From: Syntrophomonadaceae bacterium
GTDB lineage: Bacteria; Bacillota; Dethiobacteria; DTU022
Assembly: GCA_007130585.1 (NCBI GenBank)
Contig: SLSE01000131.1
Coordinates: 1-26,892, forward strand
Reading direction: 5' to 3'
DNA length: 26,892 nucleotides
Shown piece after piece: positions 6,747 through 13,802 of this stretch (positions are counted from its first letter, which is position 1; each line of letters opens with the position of its first letter). The position numbers and the translations under genes are program-made. Below the pieces are notes generated by a model that saw only the letters and a list, made by a program, of their open reading frames with translations, ran no database searches and was not told the DNA's origin.

Positions 6747-8810
6747 TTGAGCCCATTTTTAAGACAAATTACATTCTACCTGGTTATAGCCCTGGTAGTA
6801 TTTGCGTTGCTTGCAACATTCAGCAGTAATGGCGCTCCGGAAGAGATCAGCTATAACGAGTTTATCCAAAAGGTTGAAAGGGGCCAGGTGGAGCGGGTCG
6901 AAACCCACGGGGGGGAAGTTGAAGCCGAACTCGTGGACGGAACGCTTGTTAACACCTTTCGTCCCGATGACCATAACCTGACCCAGTTATTGCTGGACAA
7001 TGAAGTGCCGCATTATCCGCACGATGCCAGGTCTCCGGCCTGGTGGCAGAGCGCCCTGACATATATGATTCCTTTCCTTTTAATCATCGGGATCTTCTTC
7101 TTTTTCATGCAGCAGTCCCAGGGCGGGGGCAACAAGGTCATGAGCTTTGGTAAAAGCAAGGCACGCCTGCAGGAAGGCGATAAGAAGAAGGTTACATTCG
7201 AGGATGTAGCCGGCGCAGACGAGGAAAGAGCCGAACTGTCGGAAATTGTCGATTTCCTTAAAGATCCACGTAAATACATTGAAATAGGCGCGCGCATACC
7301 TAAAGGAATTCTGCTGGTCGGCCCTCCCGGTACCGGGAAGACCCTGCTGGCCAGGGCGGTGGCCGGTGAGGCCGGGGTACCGTTTTTCAGTATCAGCGGT
7401 TCCGATTTTGTGGAAATGTTTGTCGGAGTCGGTGCATCCAGGGTGCGCGACATGTTTGAAAACGCCAAAAAGAATTCGCCCTGTATCGTATTTATCGATG
7501 AAATTGATGCTGTGGGGCGCCAGCGCGGGGCCGGTCTCGGCGGGGGCCACGATGAAAGAGAACAGACTCTCAACCAGCTTCTAGTCGAGATGGACGGTTT
7601 TGATGTAAATGAAGGAATTATTATCATAGCAGCAACCAACCGCCCCGATATCCTGGATCCGGCGCTGCTCAGGCCGGGCCGGTTTGACCGTGAGATTTCG
7701 GTAGTACTGCCCGATGTTAACGGCAGGACAGAGATCCTGAAAGTTCATGCCAGGAATAAACGGATATCGGAAGAAGTCGATATGAAGGTTCTGGCCCGCG
7801 GAACGCCCGGTTTTACGGGTGCCGACCTGGAGAATGTAATCAATGAAGCAGCCCTTCTCACCGCGCGCAGCAATAGAAAGCGGATTTCCATGAAAGAACT
7901 GGAAGAAGCGGTTGAGCGGGTTGTGGCGGGAACGCAAAAGAAAAGCCGTGTTATAAGCGCTTTTGAAAAGAAAATTGTCGCTTATCACGAGGCGGGGCAT
8001 GCCCTGGTTGGCTATTTGCTTCCCCACACCGATCCTGTTCACAAGGTTTCGATTATTCCCCGGGGACGGGCCGGCGGCTACACCCTCATGTTTCCGGAGG
8101 AAGACCGTTACTACATGACCAAGACAGAACTCCTGGACAGGATCAGTACCCTGCTGGGGGGCAGGGTTGCTGAAAAGCTGGTTCTTAAGGATATCAGCAC
8201 CGGGGCTCAAAATGATCTCGAAAGGGCCACACAGATTGTTCGCCAGATGATCATGGAATACGGGATGAGCGATACTCTCGGCCCGATTACCCTGGGCAAA
8301 AAACAGGACCAGGTATTTCTGGGCAGGGATTTAGGCAGGGATCGTGACTACAGCGAAGAAATTGCCAAGGCAATTGACCAGGAAATCAGGAAGACTATTG
8401 ATGATTGTTACCAGCGGGCCCAGGATATCCTGGAACAGGAAAGCTCCAAGCTCGAACGGATTGCCCAGGCGCTGCTGGAGAGAGAAACGATTGATGCGCA
8501 AGAAATAAAGGCTTTGGTTGAAGGAAGAGAATTACCCCCCTTCATAGAAGATGATGCTGACAGTGAAAGCGGGGATAGCAGCGAAGAAGGCGGCGACCAG
8601 GCATATTCTGACCGTGAGCAGCCCGAAGATCAAACAGAAGAGTCTGAAACCGAAACTGGCTCCGGGGAGGGTCATGAAGAAACCGGTCGGCCTGAAGAGG
8701 AAAGTTCTACTGAGGCTGAGCCGATAAAAGCTTCCCGGGAGAGCGAAGAGAGGCGCGCTTCTTTTCAGCGAAAGAACAAGCAAAAAGAAGAACCGAATAA
8801 AGATCATTAA
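6747..8810 (+). CDS. ftsH: ATP-dependent zinc metalloprotease FtsH
   Basis: A membrane-anchored AAA+ protease that degrades misfolded membrane proteins and regulators. In 687 residues: a first membrane helix (about 7-24), a small extracytoplasmic domain, a second helix (about 104-121), Walker A GPPGTGKT (192-199), Walker B VFIDEID, the second region of homology ending LLRPGRFDREI, and the zinc-protease motif HEAGH at 414-418. Start is TTG 6747 with AAAGGGGG 8 bases upstream. The last 80 or so residues form an acidic Glu/Ser/Asp-rich tail ending in a short basic stretch; it looks disordered and makes the protein about 50 residues longer than Bacillus FtsH. It has its own promoter and a strong terminator. 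Confidence 0.98.
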   Translation: MSPFLRQITFYLVIALVVFALLATFSSNGAPEEISYNEFIQKVERGQVERVETHGGEVEAELVDGTLVNTFRPDDHNLTQLLLDNEVPHYPHDARSPAWWQSALTYMIPFLLIIGIFFFFMQQSQGGGNKVMSFGKSKARLQEGDKKKVTFEDVAGADEERAELSEIVDFLKDPRKYIEIGARIPKGILLVGPPGTGKTLLARAVAGEAGVPFFSISGSDFVEMFVGVGASRVRDMFENAKKNSPCIVFIDEIDAVGRQRGAGLGGGHDEREQTLNQLLVEMDGFDVNEGIIIIAATNRPDILDPALLRPGRFDREISVVLPDVNGRTEILKVHARNKRISEEVDMKVLARGTPGFTGADLENVINEAALLTARSNRKRISMKELEEAVERVVAGTQKKSRVISAFEKKIVAYHEAGHALVGYLLPHTDPVHKVSIIPRGRAGGYTLMFPEEDRYYMTKTELLDRISTLLGGRVAEKLVLKDISTGAQNDLERATQIVRQMIMEYGMSDTLGPITLGKKQDQVFLGRDLGRDRDYSEEIAKAIDQEIRKTIDDCYQRAQDILEQESSKLERIAQALLERETIDAQEIKALVEGRELPPFIEDDADSESGDSSEEGGDQAYSDREQPEDQTEESETETGSGEGHEETGRPEEESSTEAEPIKASRESEERRASFQRKNKQKEEPNKDH

Positions 8811-8813
8811 ATC

Positions 8814-8844
8814 AAAACGGAGCCCGCAGGCTCCGTTTTTTTTT
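8814..8844. terminator. Bidirectional terminator between ftsH and the amidohydrolase
   Basis: An 11-bp stem (AAAACGGAGCC 8814-8824 with GGCTCCGTTTT 8829-8839) around a CGCA loop. Nine T follow on the plus strand (8836-8844). On the minus strand the A-run at 8814-8817 gives a shorter U-run, so it can stop both converging genes. Confidence 0.9.
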
Positions 8845-8852
8845 GCCATCGC

Positions 8853-9704
8853 TTAGAGTGTGCCGGTTACCCTGTTTAAAAATTTAGCTGCATTTTCGTG
8901 GAAGAGTTTTCTGAAATTTTCTTCCGGCAAATCCAGCTCCTTAACGCGGGCGATTCCGTTCTGGGGCGGTTCCAGGATAAAGGGGTAATCGCTGCCGTAA
9001 ATAAAACGGTCCGGGTAAGCAAGCATAATTTCCTCAATTTCATTTAAGGGCGGTACGAAGGCCGAGTTTTGAAAAACAAATGAAGTGTCTAAAAAAAGGC
9101 CGTCATATTTTTCAAGCAGGCTGCTGTACTCGCGCAGATCGTGAAGCCCCAGGTGAGGGACAACCAGGTTTAATCCGGGGAAACTTCTCAGGAGATTTGC
9201 TATGCCGGTTACCCCAAGATAGTCTTTAAAGGGCAGGGGGAAATTGCTGGCGTGGATAATAATACCCTTAGACCTTTCGGCAATTGCCTGGTAAACCGGG
9301 CTGAGCCTTTCATCGTCAGGCCGGCACTGCTGAACCAGGCAGTGCAGCTTTAAACCCGGAAAGTTATAATGGTCCAAACACTCAATTGCGGTCTTTTCGG
9401 GTTCCGGATCATGCGGATGAATCGCTCCAAAAGGTTCCAGCAGGGGGTATTCCAGGCAAAAGCTGTGCAGCCACTTATTCAACTGCTGCGACAGGCCGGG
9501 CTTGTGAGTATAAGCCAGGGTAAAGGCTTTCTCGACGCCCTGCTGAATTAAGTCCCGGACCAGCATGTCCGGATCGGTTGTAAACGGCTGCGACCATTGA
9601 TATTGCTTTTGAAAGTAAGCAAAAACTGCTTTCATCATCTTTTCAGGGAAAATATGAACGTGGCTGTCCCATAAAGGAACCGGTATTTTCTGGTTAGTTT
9701 GCAG
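8853..9704 (-). CDS. Amidohydrolase-2 family metal-dependent hydrolase
   Basis: A TIM-barrel hydrolase of the amidohydrolase-2 type (COG2159-like); the substrate is unknown. From the first ATG (9638) the protein lacks the metal-binding HxH. Extending the same frame upstream adds 22 codons that encode WDSHVHIFPEK, restoring the DxHxH signature. The remaining ligands are visible: a His in GLKLHC, IIIHAS, VVPHLG and the metal Asp in YGSDYPF. The extension contains no ATG, GTG or TTG. The best start is CTG at 9704, 10 bases after AAAGG, giving 283 residues; a TGA closes the frame further up. An ATG at 9711 has well-placed SD spacing but is out of frame and stops after five codons. A frameshift is the alternative. 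It is divergent from the P1 peptidase gene. Confidence 0.8.
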   Translation of the reverse strand: MQTNQKIPVPLWDSHVHIFPEKMMKAVFAYFQKQYQWSQPFTTDPDMLVRDLIQQGVEKAFTLAYTHKPGLSQQLNKWLHSFCLEYPLLEPFGAIHPHDPEPEKTAIECLDHYNFPGLKLHCLVQQCRPDDERLSPVYQAIAERSKGIIIHASNFPLPFKDYLGVTGIANLLRSFPGLNLVVPHLGLHDLREYSSLLEKYDGLFLDTSFVFQNSAFVPPLNEIEEIMLAYPDRFIYGSDYPFILEPPQNGIARVKELDLPEENFRKLFHENAAKFLNRVTGTL

Positions 9705-9799
9705 GGTGCATTTTCCTTTCCTCTTAAATAATCAACGCTGAAATACCCGGAAAGCAATTATTATTTAGTATATCACAGGCTAATGGGGAGTTGAAAAAA

Positions 9800-10750
9800 A
9801 TGTCTAAGGGTTTAACGGATATTCCCGGGATTAAGGTCGGTATTGTATCAGATCCTGAAGCTGCTACGGGTATGACTGTAGTCCTGGTTGAAGGCGGAGC
9901 CCGGGCCGGTGTTGAAGTGCGGGGTTCTGCTCCCGGGACCAGGGAGACCGACCTGCTTCGTCCCGGGCAGATGGTTGAAGAAGTACAGGCTATTGTCCTG
10001 GCAGGAGGTAGTGCATTCGGACTGGATGCCGCAACCGGCGTAACCGGTTATCTCGAGGAAAAAAGGTGCGGGTTCCCGGCCGGGGATTACCACATCCCGC
10101 TTGTTCCGGCAGCGGTTTTGTTCGATCTCTTCATTGGCGACGGCCGGATCAGGCCGGATGCAGCTATGGGCCGGCAGGCCTGTGCCGCCGCTACGGATGG
10201 CCCGGTTCCCGAAGGATCGGTCGGGGCTGGTACGGGAGCAACTGTAGCGAAGATATACGGTACTTCTCATTCCATTAAGGGCGGCCAGGGTTCTGCTGCC
10301 CTGAAGCATGGAAAACTAATTGTCGCTGCCCTGGTTGCCGTAAATGCTTTCGGCGATATATTTAACCGTGAAGGCGGCTTGCTGGCCGGTCCCCGGAACC
10401 CGCAAACCGGTAAAATGGAACGGACCTCTGATGTTCTGGGTCAGATAACGGCGGGCGGTTTCTCCGGTAACACAACGCTGGGAGTTGTGGCTACCAACGC
10501 CTCATTTGACAGTACCATGCTGACCAAGATTTGCCAGGTTGCTCACGATGGGCTGGCCCGTTCGATCTGGCCCGTGCATACCATGTGGGACGGAGATACA
10601 ATATTTGCGCTGTCCAGGGGCGATATAACTGCTGATGTGAACCTGGTCGGCATGATGGCAGCCGAAGCCATAGCTGCTGCCGTGGAAAGGGCGATCCTGA
10701 AAGCTACCTCCCTGGGAGGGGTTCCGGCCTGCAGTGAAGTTGCCAAATAA
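9800..10750 (+). CDS. P1-family (DmpA/BapA-like) Ntn-hydrolase peptidase
   Basis: A 316-residue protein of the S58/P1 family, which includes the aminopeptidase DmpA and beta-peptidyl aminopeptidases. These fold as Ntn-hydrolase-like enzymes and autocleave into two chains. Visible signatures are the Gly-rich LAGGSAFGLDAATG segment (67-80), VNAFGDI (181-187) and GNTTLGVVATNA (223-234), where the family places the cleavage point and new N-terminal nucleophile. The physiological substrate cannot be read from sequence. I chose ATG 9800, with GGGGAG at 9784-9789; the in-frame TTG at 9791 is too close to that SD. No terminator is seen before fhs. Confidence 0.85.
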   Translation: MSKGLTDIPGIKVGIVSDPEAATGMTVVLVEGGARAGVEVRGSAPGTRETDLLRPGQMVEEVQAIVLAGGSAFGLDAATGVTGYLEEKRCGFPAGDYHIPLVPAAVLFDLFIGDGRIRPDAAMGRQACAAATDGPVPEGSVGAGTGATVAKIYGTSHSIKGGQGSAALKHGKLIVAALVAVNAFGDIFNREGGLLAGPRNPQTGKMERTSDVLGQITAGGFSGNTTLGVVATNASFDSTMLTKICQVAHDGLARSIWPVHTMWDGDTIFALSRGDITADVNLVGMMAAEAIAAAVERAILKATSLGGVPACSEVAK

Positions 10751-10797
10751 AAAATGTGAAATAGTGAACTTTACGGCAGGAATCGGAGCTGAATATG

Positions 10798-10826
10798 TTG
10801 AATAAGACACTTTGTCTGTGTAAAAA
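10798..10826 (+). promoter_or_regulatory. Candidate fhs promoter with palindromic spacer
   Basis: TTGAAT (10798-10803), 17-bp spacer, TAAAAA (10821-10826). The spacer holds the dyad AGACA-CTT-TGTCT (10805-10817), an operator-like position between -35 and -10. Confidence 0.45.
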
Positions 10827-10865
10827 TGCAGGGTTATGATTTTAAAAAATAAGGAGGTAGTATTA

Positions 10866-12629
10866 ATGGCTTTAGACCCAACCAAACATGCTGACTGGGA
10901 AATCGCGCAGGCTGCAGAAGCGGACATGAAAAAGGTTTACCAGTTGGCGGAGGAGCTCAAGCTTGAAGAGGAAGAGCTCCTGCCCCATGGGCACTATGTG
11001 GCCAAAGTTGATTACAAGAAAGTGCTTGACAGAAAAAAAGATCGTCCCGACGGTAAGTACATTGATGTTACAGCTATTACACCCACGCCTTTAGGTGAAG
11101 GCAAATCGACCTCAACAATGGGTCTGACCCAGGGGATGGGTAAACTTGGCAAGAATGTCCTGGCTACGATCCGTCAGCCTTCCGGCGGTCCAACTATGAA
11201 CGTGAAAGGTTCGGCGGCTGGTGGCGGTTTAGCTCAGTGTATCCCCCTGACACCTTTCTCTCTCGGTTTAACCGGAGATATCAATGCAATCATGAATGCG
11301 CACAACCTCGGCATGGTGGCATTAAACTCCCGTTTGCAGCATGAAGCCAACTCTACCGATGCATTTCTTGAGCGCAGCGGACTGAAAAGGTTAAACATTG
11401 ATCCTAAAAATGTCTCAATGAACTGGATTATTGATTTTTGCGCCCAGGGTCTGCGGAACATCATTATGGGCCTCGGGGGCAGGAAAGACGGCTTCATGAT
11501 GAGCTCAGGGTTTAACATTGCCGTATCATCGGAGGTTATGGCGATCCTGGCCGTGGCCAATGACTTAAAAGATATGCGCGAGAGAATGGGCAAAATTGTT
11601 GTCGCATACGACAAGAGAGGCAACCCCGTTACCACCGAAGATCTTGATGTGGCCGGAGCAATGACCGCCTGGATGGTCGAGGCAATCAACCCGAACCTGA
11701 TGCAAACCCTGGAAGGGCAGCCGGTCTTTGTTCATGCCGGCCCGTTTGCCAATATTGCAATCGGTCAGTCTTCAATCATCGCGGACAGGGTAGGCCTTAA
11801 GTTAAGCGACTACGTGATTACCGAGTCCGGCTTTGCAGCCGATATCGGCTTCGAAAAGTTCTGGAACCTTAAGTGCCGCATGTCCGGCCTGACCCCGGAC
11901 TGTGCTGTTATTGTGGCCACCATCCGGGCCCTGAAATGCCACGGTGGCGCTCCGGTTCCCAAACCGGGCCAGCCGCTTGATCCCGCCTACAAAACCGAGA
12001 ATGTCGAATGGGTGGAAAAAGGATGCGCTAACTTAATTCATCACATTAATACAGTCAAAAAAGCCGGGATCAGCCCGGTGGTTTGTATCAACCATTTCTA
12101 CACCGATACCGACAATGAAGTTAATGCCGTCCGCCGCCTGGCCGAAGAAGCCGGTGCCAGGGTTGCCCTTTCCAAGCACTGGCAGTATGGCGGAGACGGG
12201 GCAAAAGAATTTGCTGAAGCAGTGGTTGAAGCCTGTGAAGAAACCACCGACTTCAAGTTCCTTTATGAACTGGAAACACCGCTGCGCGATCGCATTGACC
12301 TGATTGCCCGCGAAGTATACGGCGCAGACGGCGTCGAATATACCCCCGACGCCCTGGAAAAAGCAAAGAAGATGGAAGCGGATCCCCAGATCCAGAAGAT
12401 GGGTACCTGCATGGTTAAGACTCACCTCAGTCTCAGTGACGACCCCTCCCTGAAAGGTGTCCCGACAGGCTGGAAACTGAGAATCCGTGATATCCTTACT
12501 TACGGCGGCGCCGACTTTGTCGTTCCCGTTGCAGGCGCTATTTCCCTGATGCCGGGAACAGCTGCCAACCCTGCTTACCGCAAGGTTGATGTTGATGTCG
12601 AAACCGGTAAAGTGGAAGGTCTGTTTTAG
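10866..12629 (+). CDS. fhs: Formate-tetrahydrofolate ligase
   Basis: Ligates formate to tetrahydrofolate with ATP to give 10-formyl-THF, the entry of the methyl branch of the Wood-Ljungdahl pathway and a source of formyl groups for purines. The ATP-binding loop TPTPLGEGKST lies at 72-82, followed by CRMSGLTPDCAVIVATIRA and GGAPVPKPG segments of the family. At 587 residues it is longer than the roughly 557-residue clostridial type. It reads VHAGPFANIAIGQSSIIAD where the common type has a GPFANIAHGCNS-like run, so it seems to be a divergent subgroup. ATG 10866 follows AAGGAGGT (10851-10858) at ideal spacing; an earlier ATG at 10836 lacks an SD. A likely promoter and a strong terminator make it monocistronic. 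Confidence 0.96.
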   Translation: MALDPTKHADWEIAQAAEADMKKVYQLAEELKLEEEELLPHGHYVAKVDYKKVLDRKKDRPDGKYIDVTAITPTPLGEGKSTSTMGLTQGMGKLGKNVLATIRQPSGGPTMNVKGSAAGGGLAQCIPLTPFSLGLTGDINAIMNAHNLGMVALNSRLQHEANSTDAFLERSGLKRLNIDPKNVSMNWIIDFCAQGLRNIIMGLGGRKDGFMMSSGFNIAVSSEVMAILAVANDLKDMRERMGKIVVAYDKRGNPVTTEDLDVAGAMTAWMVEAINPNLMQTLEGQPVFVHAGPFANIAIGQSSIIADRVGLKLSDYVITESGFAADIGFEKFWNLKCRMSGLTPDCAVIVATIRALKCHGGAPVPKPGQPLDPAYKTENVEWVEKGCANLIHHINTVKKAGISPVVCINHFYTDTDNEVNAVRRLAEEAGARVALSKHWQYGGDGAKEFAEAVVEACEETTDFKFLYELETPLRDRIDLIAREVYGADGVEYTPDALEKAKKMEADPQIQKMGTCMVKTHLSLSDDPSLKGVPTGWKLRIRDILTYGGADFVVPVAGAISLMPGTAANPAYRKVDVDVETGKVEGLF

Positions 12630-12671
12630 GAAAGGCTTCGTTTATACGGAGCGAATAAATATACAATTTAA

Positions 12672-12700
12672 GGGGCGCCAATTGGCGCCCCTGGTTTTTT
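12672..12700 (+). terminator. fhs terminator (20-bp perfect palindrome)
   Basis: GGGGCGCC-AATT-GGCGCCCC is self-complementary across 12672-12691 and is followed by six T (12695-12700). Confidence 0.9.
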
Positions 12701-12783
12701 GTTTCATCCAGCCCCGGTTACCTTTCCGGGAAAGTTTAAAAGGGTATTTGGCGTCCGGCTATTCTACTATGAGAGCCTTCCAG

Positions 12784-12811
12784 CCTCCGACTTCTGACCT
12801 CTGACCTCCGG
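12784..12811. repeat. Four tandem heptads (CYTCYGA)
   Basis: CCTCCGA, CTTCTGA, CCTCTGA and CCTCCGG run in perfect 7-base register. They lie in the 233-base gap between fhs and folK, past the fhs terminator and downstream of both converging genes. Function unknown. The rest of this gap holds only the hairpin at 12818-12837 and a 10-bp repeat, CCGGTTACCT, at 12714 and 12859. Confidence 0.6.
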
Positions 12812-12817
12812 CACAGC

Positions 12818-12837
12818 GGGTTGCAGCACTGCAATCC
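12818..12837. other. Hairpin just downstream of folK
   Basis: A 9-bp stem (GGGTTGCAG 12818-12826 with CTGCAATCC 12829-12837, one G-T pair). It is the only candidate 3'-end structure for the folate operon, but no U-run follows on the minus strand, so it is not a standard intrinsic terminator. Confidence 0.4.
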
Positions 12838-12862
12838 AATACCCCTTCGTCGCAGGCACCGG

Positions 12863-13372
12863 TTACCTGTCAGGCTTGACCCAGCCGGGGGGCAGAAAAA
12901 GTTTAACATCAGCCGCCGGCTGGCGTCCGGCCAGTATTTCAGCCACACTTTTTCCCGGCCGGACAGGAACCAGGTCGGGCGCCAGTTCGGCAAGGGGGAT
13001 TAATACAAAGTCGCGTTCAGTAAGGCGCGGATGCGGAAGTTCCAGGTCAGGACCGGGCATAGTAGTATTTTCGCACCAAAGCAGATCCAGGTCTATCAAC
13101 CGCGGCCCCCACCTTTCTTCCCTGACCCTCCCCATCACAATTTCTATGCCCAGCATGACATCGAGAAGGCTTTTCGGGGGGAGTGTGGTGCTTACAGAAA
13201 CACAGGCATTAAGAAAGGGCCCCTGATCGGGTCCGCCCACCGGAGCTGTTTCGTACACGGCAGAAACAGCTTCCACGGCGACTCCTTCTGTTTCCGAGAG
13301 CAATTTAATAGCGGTTTTTAAGTTTTCCAGGCGGTTACCCAGGTTGGTGCCCAACCCGACGTATGCTTTCAT
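12863..13372 (-). CDS. folK: 6-hydroxymethyl-7,8-dihydropterin pyrophosphokinase
   Basis: HPPK transfers pyrophosphate from ATP to 6-hydroxymethyl-dihydropterin, making the substrate of FolP. The 169-residue protein starts MKAYVGLGTNLGNR and carries YETAPVGGPDQGPFLN (40-55) and RWGPRLIDLDLL (87-98), with the Mg-binding Asp pair at 94 and 96. LPHPRLTERDFVLIPLAEL (112-130) completes the family pattern. The ATG at 13372 is clear from homology, but the nearest G-rich SD (AAGGGGG) is about 13 bases away, so initiation may be weak. It is the last gene of the folate operon, 71 bases after folB. Confidence 0.96.
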   Translation of the reverse strand: MKAYVGLGTNLGNRLENLKTAIKLLSETEGVAVEAVSAVYETAPVGGPDQGPFLNACVSVSTTLPPKSLLDVMLGIEIVMGRVREERWGPRLIDLDLLWCENTTMPGPDLELPHPRLTERDFVLIPLAELAPDLVPVRPGKSVAEILAGRQPAADVKLFLPPGWVKPDR

Positions 13373-13443
13373 GTAAGTAATTAAGCCCCCTTAACCAGGG
13401 CCTGGCAGCCGGATTACCCTGCTACAAACGTCGGGTCTCCAGC

Positions 13444-13797
13444 TTATTTACCCCTGGTAACTATAACACTGACCCCGCCCTGTACTCCCGGTAGCGGGGG
13501 GTTGGGCTTCCTAACCTCTACGGTTGCCTCGATAATTCCGTTTATGGTCAGCAGCTTATCGGCAATGCGGCAGGCCAGGGTTTCCAGGAGTCTGCGGGGC
13601 TGTCCGTAGATAACTTCTTCAACAATCGAAACTGCATCGCGGTAATCGGGCACACTGTCTATCCGGTCATCGTTGTGGCTGGAAAGATCTATTCCCAGGT
13701 CCAGGCTGACCTGAAATTCTTGGCCCAGGGTCTGCTCTTCAAGGAGCACTCCGTGATAGCCGTAGCAAACGATCCTTTCGACAATAATATGATCCAG
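13444..13797 (-). CDS. folB: Dihydroneopterin aldolase, probable CTG start
   Basis: Cleaves 7,8-dihydroneopterin to 6-hydroxymethyl-dihydropterin and glycolaldehyde. CYGYHGVLLEEQTLGQ (11-26) and EVRKPNPPLPG near the end are diagnostic. The usual first codon would be GTG 13806, which overlaps the folP stop as GTGA. That GTG lies inside GGAGGTGATC, a 10-base match to the anti-Shine-Dalgarno sequence, so it cannot easily be both SD and start. CTG at 13797 lies 8 bases after the GGAGG core, and its product, L-D-H-I-I-V-E-R-I-V-C-Y-G-Y-H-G, aligns end to end with the Bacillus FolB N-terminus (M-D-K-V-Y-V-E-G). I place the start there (117 residues). If GTG is used, three residues are added. Confidence 0.9.
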   Translation of the reverse strand: MDHIIVERIVCYGYHGVLLEEQTLGQEFQVSLDLGIDLSSHNDDRIDSVPDYRDAVSIVEEVIYGQPRRLLETLACRIADKLLTINGIIEATVEVRKPNPPLPGVQGGVSVIVTRGK

Positions 13798-13802
13798 GAT
13801 GA

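Noticed and set aside
7013..7639. 208-codon open frame on the minus strand inside ftsH
   Set aside because: It is antisense to the highly conserved AAA+ domain, shows no domain features and has a low-complexity Ser/Pro-rich composition typical of shadow frames.
7581..8210. 209-codon minus-strand open frame inside ftsH
   Set aside because: Antisense to the FtsH protease region; no recognisable motif and no promoter or SD.
12701..12862. Small gene between fhs and folK
   Set aside because: Short open frames exist on both strands but lack SD sites, and the stretch is built of heptad and inverted repeats.
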